Shown: positions 9,388-17,145 of the stretch, one piece after another
How positions within the stretch are numbered: the stretch's first letter is position 1
Layout of the letters: every line of letters starts with the position of its first letter
NCBI GenBank assembly: GCA_913778085.1
Contig: CAJYXJ010000014.1
Coordinates: forward strand, 186,001-250,000
Direction: 5' to 3'
Source: an uncultured Chryseobacterium sp.
GTDB taxonomy: Bacteria > Bacteroidota > Bacteroidia > Flavobacteriales > Weeksellaceae
DNA length: 64,000 nucleotides
Made by a program: the position numbers and the translations under genes
Notes under the pieces: model-generated
The model's input: only the letters and a program-made list of their open reading frames with translations
Databases searched by the model: none
What the model was told of the DNA's origin: nothing

Positions 9388-11625
9388 TTAGCTACCTTGT
9401 GAAGCCTCATTCAGATAGTCACCGCTGATATCTTTGTCCTTTTTGAAATCTTTTCCAAACTTGTAGCTGAAGCTTATTCCGAAAGAACGGAGCGGCAACT
9501 GACGTACTGAATACGAGCTGTAATCACTGGTATTAACTGTCGTTACCTGGTTAATATATTTATTAAAAGGGTTGGTGGTGGTAATACCTATACTTGCTTT
9601 TTTATCCCAGAACTCTTTCCTGGCGGCGATGCTGTAGCTAATTGACTGGGGATTTTTACCCTGGATATTTCTTGCCGCGGAATTATAATTCCCAAATGCT
9701 TCTATGATAAAATCTTTCGCCAACCGGTAATTGATATTTAAATTTAGACGGTAACGAAACCTCATATCAATATTCCCAAAATAATCACTGACAATATATC
9801 TGTGAAAAAGCATCATATTTCCCCGCATGTTTAACTTGTTATTAAAAATAGGAAGTGAACCTGATAAAATACCGCCGGAATTATATTCCTTGCCAATATT
9901 CTTTCTTGAAGTTACCGAAACATTGGTATAATCTGCTTCGTTAATCGTATAGATAGGATAAAAAGTAGTAATCTGCTTTAAATCCTGACTATTGATTCGT
10001 TCCGTAAGTGTTAGTGAAAACGTAGCTCCGTTTTTAAAATTTTTGTTGTAGCCCAACTCCATATTATCACCTATTTCAGGTTTTAACAAAGGATTTCCTG
10101 TCGTAACGTTATGTGGATCACTGAAATTTAGAAACGGATTGAGTTCAGCATATTCAGGTCTTTCTACTCTCCTGGTGTAGGCAACTTTCAGAGTTTCTCC
10201 ACTGTTAAATTTATGTGATAAAATTAAAGAAGGCACGAGCAAACTATACGAAGGGACATCTGTACTTTGATAATCAATTCTAGTGGTTGTATATTCATAA
10301 CGGGCACCAGCTCTGACATCCAGCCAATTAAATATCTGTAAGGAAGATGTGAGATAAGCGGCATAAATGCCCATATCGTATTTCAAATCGTATGATTGAG
10401 AAGGATCTGATGCATACTGGCCTGATACAGCATTTAAGACATCGACACTGGTTGTATTTGTAATATGTTGCAAAATCACTTTTGTTCCCATTTCTAGGGT
10501 AACTTTATCATTGACTGGATGTACATAATCGATTGATAAATTATGATTGGTATCCGTTCCCGGATTGCTCCCTGAAATGCCGCTATAAGGGGTCAATACT
10601 CCGACCAGGCTTTGGGTTTGCAAATAATTGCTTTTAGGTAAACCGGAAGTCATCACATACTCTACGGTTAATTCCTGCCCTTCTTTCTGAAATATTTTTC
10701 TGTAACTTAAATTTGCATCAATGGAATTAATTAAAAAGCGGTTGTCCGAAACCCGATAGCCAAGGAGTGACTGCTGATTTGGATTGGAAAAATCGATATA
10801 TTGCTCCTGGTTTATCAACCCTGTGCTTTTATTGGCAAAATCATTATAAGAAACGGAAGCGTTTAAGGTATTTGATTTGTCAATTGACCATTCTAAACCG
10901 AGTCCCGTACGATAGCCATACCTCTGAAAATCAGCATAACCGTCCTGTAATAATCTGGCCTGCGTCTGCAGTGAATTGTCGTAAGAAACGCGGTCCTGCG
11001 AAAAAGGGGTTCTTGATTTCAACTGGGCATTTCCACTGAAAAAAGCATTCAGGCTAAAGGTCTTATTCCTGAAATTTATATTTAAAGAACCTGTTTGAAA
11101 TCGTGTTCCTCCAGAAGCATTGATCAGTCCATTAATACCTTTCACTTTGCTTTCGTTCAGGATAATGTTGATAATTCCTCCAGTTCCCTGGGCATCGTAC
11201 TTAGCTCCGGGACTTGTTATGGCTTCAATACTCTTAATCTGACTTGCGGGAATGGAAGCTAATGCCTCAGAAAGACTGTTTCCAAATATACTGGAAGGTT
11301 TACAGTTTATAAGGAATTTCACGTTGGGATTCCCCTGTAATTCTACATTGCCTTCAGCATCAACCGTTACCTGCGGAACTTTTCTTAAAACATCGATGGC
11401 AGCTCCGCTTTGAGAAGTTACATCATTGGCGACGTTATAAACAATTTTATCGACCTTATTTTCAACAACTGCTTTCTTACCGACAATAATAACCTCCTGG
11501 ATATTTTTCAGACTATTATCCTTAATAGTATCCATTACTTTTTTCCCGGCAGTTTCTGGGTTTGCAATTTGCGCGCTAATAAAAACGATAGGAAATAAAG
11601 CTAAAAGAATTGACAGATTTTTCAC
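9388..11625 (-). CDS. outer-membrane plug/barrel protein (OMP_b-brl_3 type, TonB-receptor-like)
   Basis: The 745-residue product has a signal peptide (residues 1-19), a TonB-box-like VIIVGKK string near residue 46, a plug domain to about residue 160 (IKSIEAITSPGAKYDAQGTGGIINI) and a long barrel. It lacks the regulatory-like N-terminal domain of SusC-type receptors. The C terminus extends past the barrel by a short charged tail. It lies directly upstream of a PAP2 phosphatase, and an OmpR-type repeat lies 36 bases before its ATG, so it is probably part of the same envelope-stress regulon. The substrate is unknown. Confidence 0.87.
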   Translation of the reverse strand: MKNLSILLALFPIVFISAQIANPETAGKKVMDTIKDNSLKNIQEVIIVGKKAVVENKVDKIVYNVANDVTSQSGAAIDVLRKVPQVTVDAEGNVELQGNPNVKFLINCKPSSIFGNSLSEALASIPASQIKSIEAITSPGAKYDAQGTGGIINIILNESKVKGINGLINASGGTRFQTGSLNINFRNKTFSLNAFFSGNAQLKSRTPFSQDRVSYDNSLQTQARLLQDGYADFQRYGYRTGLGLEWSIDKSNTLNASVSYNDFANKSTGLINQEQYIDFSNPNQQSLLGYRVSDNRFLINSIDANLSYRKIFQKEGQELTVEYVMTSGLPKSNYLQTQSLVGVLTPYSGISGSNPGTDTNHNLSIDYVHPVNDKVTLEMGTKVILQHITNTTSVDVLNAVSGQYASDPSQSYDLKYDMGIYAAYLTSSLQIFNWLDVRAGARYEYTTTRIDYQSTDVPSYSLLVPSLILSHKFNSGETLKVAYTRRVERPEYAELNPFLNFSDPHNVTTGNPLLKPEIGDNMELGYNKNFKNGATFSLTLTERINSQDLKQITTFYPIYTINEADYTNVSVTSRKNIGKEYNSGGILSGSLPIFNNKLNMRGNMMLFHRYIVSDYFGNIDMRFRYRLNLNINYRLAKDFIIEAFGNYNSAARNIQGKNPQSISYSIAARKEFWDKKASIGITTTNPFNKYINQVTTVNTSDYSSYSVRQLPLRSFGISFSYKFGKDFKKDKDISGDYLNEASQGS

Positions 11626-11660
11626 AATGAAGTTTATTAAAAGACAAAAATGAAACTCAA

Positions 11661-11682
11661 TTCTGAATTAATTTTGAATTAA
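11661..11682. promoter_or_regulatory. candidate response-regulator box in front of the outer-membrane protein gene
   Basis: Tandem 11-base units TTCTGAATTAA (11661-11671) and TTTTGAATTAA (11672-11682) differ at one position. They start 36 bases upstream of the ATG at 11625. Unit length, spacing and distance match the box at 6533-6554 in front of the LTA-synthase-like gene. Confidence 0.58.
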
Positions 11683-11711
11683 TCAATTATCCATATGACA
11701 TCCTTTACATA

Positions 11712-11735
11712 ATTATCGTTTTTTGAGATTAATTA
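11712..11735. repeat. 24-base direct repeat, copy 1 (flanks the DUF2971 gene)
   Basis: This segment contains ATTATCGTTTTTTGAGA followed by TTAATTA. An identical stretch but for one base stands at 12581-12604 in the same orientation, 869 bases away. Together they bracket the DUF2971 gene, as if the gene had been inserted between, or copied with, these repeats. Confidence 0.7.
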
Positions 11736-11816
11736 AGTGATGCATTATCCTCCAGCAGATCTATGTTTTTGCATTAATTTTAAGGTTCATTGCCGTTAAC
11801 CTATATTATCTGTGGT

Positions 11817-12533
11817 TTATATCCACGAATCATCAACACCTGAAATTTTGATATTAAAATGCAAATTATTTTTTTCTTTTAGGAATTCAATAAGTTCAAT
11901 TAAACCGCTTTTTTCTGCAAATGGAGAAATATAAACGTCTTCTATAAGTTCATTTAAATCAACTTTTATATTTTTTGTGGTTGCATCATCATCTTTCAAG
12001 ACACTTGTAATACATCGAACTTCTGATTCAAATTCATAATAATTATTTTTGGTAAGAAAAGTGTAGTATGTATTTCCTGTTTTATATTTAGGATTTTCAT
12101 CATCATAATATCTAACTTCCCCAATATATATATTTTCTTTAGCAGGGGTAAAGGAATTTCTTAGACGAGTAATATTGGTTTTAATTGCAATCCCTAACTT
12201 CTCTTTTGCATACATTTTCCAAAGTGCAAAGGATTCATTTTTATTTGCGTTCCAAGAAAGAATTAAAGTTTTCTTCCTTAAGTTACTTTCAATGAACTCT
12301 TTGTAATTCTTGGCAAAATTATTAGTTCTTCCATTTCTTTCATCATCTTTTAGCATCATTTTATAAATTTTACTAGGAATTTTCCCTTCTGTTTGGTCAC
12401 CCATCATTTCAATATTTGGGAAAAACAAAGTTGAAGTATTAATTAATTGTAAAAACTTCCAAAAGTCCATGTATCTCCATAATGGTAAATCTTTTGTTCT
12501 ATCAATATAAAATTCTGGATGTTCTGTATACAT
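11817..12533 (-). CDS. DUF2971-domain protein
   Basis: This 238-residue soluble protein has the typical start LPLWRYMDFWKFLQL and the conserved LSWNANKNESFALWKMYA string near residue 95. These fit DUF2971, a family of unknown biochemical function often met in phage-defence and mobile regions. It is AT-rich, stands alone and is flanked by 24-base direct repeats. No catalytic motif can be assigned with confidence. Confidence 0.72.
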   Translation of the reverse strand: MYTEHPEFYIDRTKDLPLWRYMDFWKFLQLINTSTLFFPNIEMMGDQTEGKIPSKIYKMMLKDDERNGRTNNFAKNYKEFIESNLRKKTLILSWNANKNESFALWKMYAKEKLGIAIKTNITRLRNSFTPAKENIYIGEVRYYDDENPKYKTGNTYYTFLTKNNYYEFESEVRCITSVLKDDDATTKNIKVDLNELIEDVYISPFAEKSGLIELIEFLKEKNNLHFNIKISGVDDSWI

Positions 12534-12580
12534 AGTGTTTATATAAATTATATCTAACTTTTCATATATATATAGCCCAT

Positions 12581-12604
12581 ATTATCGTTTTTTGAGACTA
12601 ATTA
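12581..12604. repeat. 24-base direct repeat, copy 2
   Basis: This copy matches 11712-11735 at 23 of 24 positions and overlaps the stop codon of the TPR lipoprotein gene, whose last bases are therefore part of the repeat. The core TTTTTTGAGACT is also present at about 30558, next to a decayed resolvase, so the repeat may derive from the end of a mobile element. Confidence 0.65.
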
Positions 12605-13197
12605 CAATATTCTGCAATTAGATCCCAGGCTTCATTTGTTGCCACGTTTTCAGCATATGTTCTAAAGTTATCACATGCATTAGATTTATCATTTACATTT
12701 TTATAACAAATCCCTAAATAATAACAAGCCTCTGTATAACCATTAGTTCTTTTGTCGATGTTTTCATCTTTATACTGTTGAAGATCTTCTATTGCACCAT
12801 TAAAATCTTGTAGATGAAATTTTGCTATTCCTCTTTGAAGGTAATATGGTATAACATATCTATTGTTCAGATCATCTTTTAAATCTATTAAAATAGTATA
12901 ATAATGTACAGCTTCCTTATAATTTTTTATTTCAAAATTGAAATAAGCTAAATCTTTAACTGCATCTAAATTTTTACTATCTATTTCAAGTACCGAAAAG
13001 GAATTTTTTATTATTTCATCTGCTATTAATTCAGAATTACCAGATTTTAAATATTCTGGATGCAAATTCTGTCTTATATACGTTAAAGAATCAACGGCTT
13101 TTTTATTTTGATTGACTAGGATTTGTTCTTCTGTAAGTTTTTCTTTACAGGAAGACATTATAATAAGTGATAAAATTAAAATAAATATATCTTTCAT
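12598..13197 (-). CDS. TPR-containing lipoprotein
   Basis: The chosen start (ATG at 13195-13197) gives 199 residues beginning with a lipoprotein signal MKDIFILILSLIIMSSC, with Cys as the lipidation site. The longer upstream frame lacks a signal and runs into the attC-like palindrome. After a short charged linker come about three tetratricopeptide-like helix pairs (for example residues 70-100 and 105-135, with YFNFEIKNYKEAVHYY and the FNGAIEDLQQY helix). It is probably a membrane-anchored scaffold; the partner is unknown. It could be the second gene of a cassette pair, as it begins about 65 bases after the palindrome. Confidence 0.75.
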   Translation of the reverse strand: MKDIFILILSLIIMSSCKEKLTEEQILVNQNKKAVDSLTYIRQNLHPEYLKSGNSELIADEIIKNSFSVLEIDSKNLDAVKDLAYFNFEIKNYKEAVHYYTILIDLKDDLNNRYVIPYYLQRGIAKFHLQDFNGAIEDLQQYKDENIDKRTNGYTEACYYLGICYKNVNDKSNACDNFRTYAENVATNEAWDLIAEYCN

Positions 13198-13263
13198 ATA
13201 AATATTGTTGCGGTTTTTATAATGGATATTGTTTGTCTTTGCATTATGTCTGTTTAATATGGA

Positions 13264-13396
13264 AGGTAACGTTTTGGGCTTTGCGAAGTGGCGGATTTTT
13301 AGCACAAATTTTCATTAGAATTTCGAATGTTAAGCCTTGCACAAAAGTGTCATAGAAGCACTGAAACCGCCATTTTGCAAAACCCATGTTATGCCC
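13264..13396 (-). other. attC-like palindromic recombination site
   Basis: On the minus strand, directly after the gene at 13405-14421, about 132 bases fold back on themselves. The outer ends are GGGCATAAC (13388-13396) and AACGTTACC (13264-13272). Inner arms at 13276-13294 and 13367-13385 match at 16 of 19 positions (GGGnTTTGC..GGCGG against its complement). Size, position behind a single gene, inverse-core then core order and imperfect palindromy all fit an integron cassette attC site. No integron integrase is in the window, so this would be an attC without its integrase. Confidence 0.55.
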
Positions 13397-13402
13397 AGTT
13401 AT
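13388..13402. repeat. 15-base terminal inverted repeat, left copy
   Basis: GTTATGCCCAGTTAT here is the inverse complement, but for one base, of the segment at 14457-14471. The two bracket the YiiX-like gene exactly. In an integron cassette the first bases of the cassette are complementary to the inverse core at its end, which is what is seen. Confidence 0.65.
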
Positions 13403-13404
13403 TT

Positions 13405-14421
13405 TTATATACTCTTGCATTGCTTCCAAATTCCTTCTCTTGTTTTACTTAGGTCTATTAAAGTGTTGTATAAGTCAATTTGAAGTTTTAAAGTGTCAAG
13501 ATTATTAGTTACATAGGACTTTTGCAAAGTTTGAAGTGTCAACTTAAACCCTCTTTGTAGCTCATATTCCACAGGAAGTTGCTTATTGCCCAAGTATTTT
13601 AAAAAATCATTGTCAGGGAATTTTGCTTTTAAAGTTTCGAAATCGTAAAACCAAGGATTTTCATTCTTTTCAAGTTGCCAAAGAGTCAAATAACCTGAAT
13701 CAACTAATATTTGAGAAAATTCACTATCAAATTGAGGAAACCCTATTACTACGCCATTAAATTGTTCGTCTGTTTGAATGTCAATTCCGCTTACTTTTTT
13801 TGCATTAGAAAATTTAAATTCGTCAGCAAAATCTTTTGCGGTTAATGGTATTGATTCTTCGAGAAAAACGGATCTTTCTTCGTCCGAAGTAATTCTCAAA
13901 GGATTGTCAACCTTTGTTAATAAATCACTTTTATATATATTCACTGGCGAGCAATAATCCGAATTATTAACAATACTTATTCCTGCACTCTCATATGCTT
14001 GAGCTACATAACGTGAACAAAATTGTCGGTTGATTTCTTTAGCATTAAATGTTACTCTAAGTGCAACCAGTTTAGCTTCGTCTAAAGAATATTCCATACC
14101 AATCATTCGTCTAGCGTAGTCAACGATTGCGTCCAATTGATTATTTGAAATATTTGCTTTAAGTCTTAAAACACAACAATGACTTGGACTATCAAAAAAT
14201 ATCCTTTGCGTATTATGAGAAGTAACCCTTATACCTGGCCCACCTGCGTCTGCACAACTGTTCCCACCTAAATAAATCATAGCGTGTGAAAATGGCCCTA
14301 AGGTAATTACTCTAATAATATTACTCACCTTGTTTTTTGAAGTCGTCAATATTATGTCGCCCTTTTGAAGTAGGTCAGTATTGAGTGTATATAGATTTTT
14401 TTGCTTATCGTCTGATTTCAT
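13405..14421 (-). CDS. YiiX-like permuted papain-fold (NlpC/P60-type) hydrolase, cassette gene
   Basis: The 338-residue product carries the circularly permuted NlpC/P60 pattern: GDIILT near residue 21, catalytic His46 in GPFSHAMIYLG, and nucleophile Cys135 in RQFCSRYVAQAYESAGI. The first 160 residues resemble YiiX/YebB-like amidases and peptidases. Residues 170-338 form an unrelated helical domain of unknown role. There is no signal peptide, so it acts in the cytoplasm unless exported otherwise. The gene fills a unit bounded by 15-base inverted repeats with an attC-like palindrome at its 3' side, which suggests lateral transfer as a single-gene cassette. A defence or toxin role is possible but not shown. 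Confidence 0.75.
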   Translation of the reverse strand: MKSDDKQKNLYTLNTDLLQKGDIILTTSKNKVSNIIRVITLGPFSHAMIYLGGNSCADAGGPGIRVTSHNTQRIFFDSPSHCCVLRLKANISNNQLDAIVDYARRMIGMEYSLDEAKLVALRVTFNAKEINRQFCSRYVAQAYESAGISIVNNSDYCSPVNIYKSDLLTKVDNPLRITSDEERSVFLEESIPLTAKDFADEFKFSNAKKVSGIDIQTDEQFNGVVIGFPQFDSEFSQILVDSGYLTLWQLEKNENPWFYDFETLKAKFPDNDFLKYLGNKQLPVEYELQRGFKLTLQTLQKSYVTNNLDTLKLQIDLYNTLIDLSKTREGIWKQCKSI

Positions 14422-14456
14422 AATTTGTCACTTTGTTTATTCGTGGTTGTCAGTCT

Positions 14457-14471
14457 ATAATTGGGCATAAC
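14457..14471. repeat. 15-base terminal inverted repeat, right copy
   Basis: ATAATTGGGCATAAC, the partner of 13388-13402 (14 of 15 positions complementary). Read on the minus strand it gives GTTATGCCC, a plausible integron core, 36 bases before the start codon of the cassette gene. Confidence 0.65.
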
Positions 14472-14876
14472 TTCTTAATTTACGCATTGCGTCAATCAAA
14501 ACTATATGATATTCGCAAAGCCATTAATGCTACTAATATAAAACATCAGTTACATGCTCTGCCACCTTGCCTTCCTTTAAAACTTAACTTCATAATCCAC
14601 AACCGCTAGCGATCCTTAGTGAGGCTACCATTCCTGATCCCCCGGAGCAGATTACCTAATTATTTTTATGCTGGTTTATTTTTACAAGATGAACGATTTT
14701 TAAGTTTCATTTTTAATCTTTAGTCTTTAGTAATGTCTTTTACTTGCTTTGGAGCCGACGACAATTTTTATTATGGTTATCGTCGGAGTATATATTAATT
14801 CAATTTTTAAAACTGATTAGTTAGATAGCTGCCAGGTTATGTCTTCTTATAAACCTACTTAATATATCAAAAAAGA

Positions 14877-14902
14877 AAAAGCTCATATTATGTTGAGCTT
14901 TT
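14877..14902. terminator. bidirectional terminator behind the ParA operon
   Basis: AAAAGCTCA (14877-14885) pairs with TGAGCTTTT (14894-14902) across an 8-base loop. A-rich bases on the left give a T-run on the minus strand, so it can end the leftward ParA/partner transcript, whose last gene stops at 15066. Confidence 0.6.
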
Positions 14903-15065
14903 ATTTAAGTAACAATATAAAAGTTCTGAATATTTAATCTATTTAATTCTTCTAATTTTAATATATATAGCAGTAACACTTAAATTTTTTAACTTTTTTC
15001 CTGATAGAGCAGTACTAAAATTTTCTTTTTTTAAATAATACAATCACAAATGATTTATTAAAAAA

Positions 15066-15455
15066 TTAAGGTTTTTTTTGAATTGCTTCTGATCTTAATT
15101 TAAATCCTATGGTGCTTTCTATGAGTTTGTTTTTGAGCCTTATGATTGAATCTTTTTTGGTAAAGTGTGTATCTAATTTTTTTAACATGTTTTCAATATC
15201 TACTCTAGTAAGATTTAATGTTTCGATAAAAATATCACCATCCTCTCTTTTCTCCACCGATCCAAGTTTATTGATAATTTTATCTATTTGCTCATCATCA
15301 ATTAATATCTCCTTATTTTTAATCGTACTTTTATTTTGAATATGATATATAATTTCCTTTTCTTTTTTTAGAAGAGAATTAAGATCATCCTGTGAAATCT
15401 TTTTCAGAAAAGTCAAATACTTTTCTATTTCCTGTATTAAAACTTTTTCTTTCAT
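15066..15455 (-). CDS. small protein coupled to ParA, unknown function
   Basis: This 129-residue, Lys/Glu-rich helical protein starts 3 bases after the ParA gene, so they form an operon. Its second half resembles a helix-turn-helix-like helical region (TLNLTRVDIENMLKKLDTHF), but no ParB motif or CTP-binding box can be seen. Position suggests a centromere-binding or ParA-stimulating partner. That is inference from gene order only. Confidence 0.6.
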   Translation of the reverse strand: MKEKVLIQEIEKYLTFLKKISQDDLNSLLKKEKEIIYHIQNKSTIKNKEILIDDEQIDKIINKLGSVEKREDGDIFIETLNLTRVDIENMLKKLDTHFTKKDSIIRLKNKLIESTIGFKLRSEAIQKKP

Positions 15456-15458
15456 TAT

Positions 15459-16361
15459 TTATACTTTACTTTCAAAATCGGTAACAAATGCCCGGATTTC
15501 GGCAACGATATCTGCTCTATGGTGATCAGATATAACAACAGGAATACCATATTCAGGAGCATCTGAAAATATTGTTTTATTTTCTCGAATATGATCTTTA
15601 AAAATTGGAAGCCCTAATTTCTTAGTTTGCGTCATATATTGTCTTAAAGCCTGAATTGGCACTCCTCCATAAAATTGTACCATAGTGAATACAACGCCTA
15701 AAATTCGTGGATCTATTTCGATATAGTCTTCCTCTTCATCATTATCGTCAATTTTACAATAATCATTGTAATCATTTATTAATTGATTTACACTTCGCTG
15801 TAAATAATCAATTCCCAGGGTCGATAAATAATCAGGTTTAGCAGGTATTAATATATAATCACTAGCAACAATTGCATTTTTTGTTACAATATTGAAATTA
15901 GGTGGGCAATCAATAATTACAAAATTGTAGTCTTCACTGAGTTGTTCTATACCTTTTAAAAGAATACTATGTACTTTTAAAAAATTGGCTTTTGCCTGAC
16001 TCATATTAGCTCCGCTAAGTTGAGTTGCTAATTCTAGATCAATATTTATAAGATCTAGATGAGAAGAAATTAAATTAAGTTGGCCAGGTTCATTGTCAAA
16101 CATATGTAAATCAATGATAAGGTCATTAAAATCAATTTTATCTCTTTTAGCTGTTTTAAACCAGTTTTTTATAGTCATATCTGTAGCAAAATGTTCTGAC
16201 CATTCATCTGGTTTGATAAAAGAAAAAGTTAAACTAGTCTGTGGATCAAGATCAATCATTAATACTTTATATCCTCGGTTTGCTAACTCTGCACTTAAAT
16301 TCGACGTTAATGTTGTTTTTCCAACTCCTCCCTTGTAGTTTATTACTGAAATTACTTGCAT
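15459..16361 (-). CDS. ParA/Soj-family ATPase
   Basis: The 300-residue product opens with the deviant Walker A box KGGVGKTT (residues 10-17, including the signature first Lys) and has the ParA A' motif (MIDLDPQTSLT) and the Walker B-like VIIDCPPNF. It belongs to the plasmid and element partition type rather than MinD, lacking a C-terminal amphipathic helix. It drives segregation or positioning of DNA with a ParB-like partner; the only candidate is the 129-residue downstream gene. No replication gene is nearby, so the pair is probably left from a plasmid or integrative element. Confidence 0.88.
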   Translation of the reverse strand: MQVISVINYKGGVGKTTLTSNLSAELANRGYKVLMIDLDPQTSLTFSFIKPDEWSEHFATDMTIKNWFKTAKRDKIDFNDLIIDLHMFDNEPGQLNLISSHLDLINIDLELATQLSGANMSQAKANFLKVHSILLKGIEQLSEDYNFVIIDCPPNFNIVTKNAIVASDYILIPAKPDYLSTLGIDYLQRSVNQLINDYNDYCKIDDNDEEEDYIEIDPRILGVVFTMVQFYGGVPIQALRQYMTQTKKLGLPIFKDHIRENKTIFSDAPEYGIPVVISDHHRADIVAEIRAFVTDFESKV

Positions 16362-16784
16362 TGTTTTATAGATTATTAGTTATATAAAGCTTCCAACTTA
16401 AAATTTGTTATAAAGCTTAGGATTAAGTTTTAAAGATAATTAAATTATAGCTTCATTTTTAATTTGCTTAAAGATTATTTATCTTAATAATTATCTAAAT
16501 TAAAGAAATTTTAATATTTCTTATTTGCACATCTATACTTAATCCTACATTTTAAGAAATATAAGGGATAATTTTAAAGAAATAATTTTTTTTATAGATA
16601 TTAGAAAGATTCTACAAGCTTATTTAAATTATTGAAGAAAGATTACATTAAATTACTGCGTACTATTAAGATATAAATGAATGAAATAGAGCTATTTAAT
16701 TACCTGAGCAGCTAAACCCTCTTTATAGATATAATCTTGCTATTATTTTAAAAGATTTGAATTTAAGTTTTCAAAAACAAAAAA

Positions 16785-16806
16785 ACCGTAGTACTAATAC
16801 TACGGT
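16785..16806 (-). terminator. intrinsic terminator behind the tRNA-like fragment
   Basis: ACCGTAGTA (16785-16793) and TACTACGGT (16798-16806) form a perfect 9-base stem with a 4-base loop. On the minus strand it is followed by a run of seven T. It ends any transcript leaving the tRNA-like fragment at 16812-16848. Confidence 0.75.
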
Positions 16807-16811
16807 AATTT

Positions 16812-16848
16812 GTGGAAAGAGAGGGAGTCGAACCCTCCGGAGCTGTCT
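16812..16848 (-). other. 3' fragment of a tRNA or tmRNA gene (attachment-site scar)
   Basis: On the minus strand a perfect T-arm GAGGGTTCGACTCCCTC is followed by TCTTTCCA, as in the 3' end of a tRNA-Ser/Leu or a tmRNA, and then by an intrinsic terminator. The 5' part is missing; upstream bases do not fold into the remaining arms. Such 3' fragments arise when an element integrates into a tRNA or ssrA gene and regenerates the gene at its other end. The terminator lies on the left, so the element should lie to the right. No intact partner gene with this 3' end is in the window. Confidence 0.6.
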
Positions 16849-17145
16849 TAATATTTTCGTTCTTAATTGTATCTATTTATTAACGACGATCTTTCTGCTC
16901 TCCAAAATTGCTCCCATCCACCATATCGTATTATTTTTCATATCATTAAAATTTAATTGTTTTAAAAGTCCGAATAAACTAACTCCTCCCAAGGCGAACT
17001 GAAAAAAAGTAGGCGGCGGGCAACCAAACATTAACATAGATACTTCTTTTAGAACTACTGACATCCATTTTAAAGGACTAATATAGTTCTTTTATATTAT
17101 AAAACTACTAATCTAAATAACACTTTATTATGCTCTACAGACATA

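Larger units (their letters stand above)
14422..15065. other. intergenic stretch with scars of mobile DNA
   Basis: No gene is supported here. It holds the right inverted repeat of the cassette (14457-14471), a GC-richer relic at about 14555-14655, a perfect 7-base hairpin (CCGACGA 14755-14761, TCGTCGG 14780-14786) and the terminator at 14877-14902. The relic, read on the minus strand, includes GGTGGCAGAGC, as in a tRNA D-arm, but no tRNA can be folded. It may be a scar of an integrated conjugative element. Confidence 0.4.
16362..17145. other. AT-rich intergenic region with a tRNA/tmRNA scar
   Basis: Apart from the tRNA-like 3' fragment and its terminator (listed separately), this stretch is very AT-rich and has no credible gene. 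Short open frames at 16757-17002 and 16873-17064 have no domain or signal, and the first is a read-through of the tRNA fragment. Confidence 0.5.

Noticed and set aside
13244-13429. Open frame of 61 residues on the minus strand
   Set aside because: It covers the attC-like palindrome and has no signal or domain; the real TPR gene starts at 13197.
14555-14655. Possible tRNA on the minus strand (GGTGGCAGAGC)
   Set aside because: Only D-arm-like text is present; no anticodon or T-arm can be folded.
16757-17002. Open frame containing GKRGSRTLRS
   Set aside because: It is the read-through of the tRNA/tmRNA 3' fragment and has no protein features.
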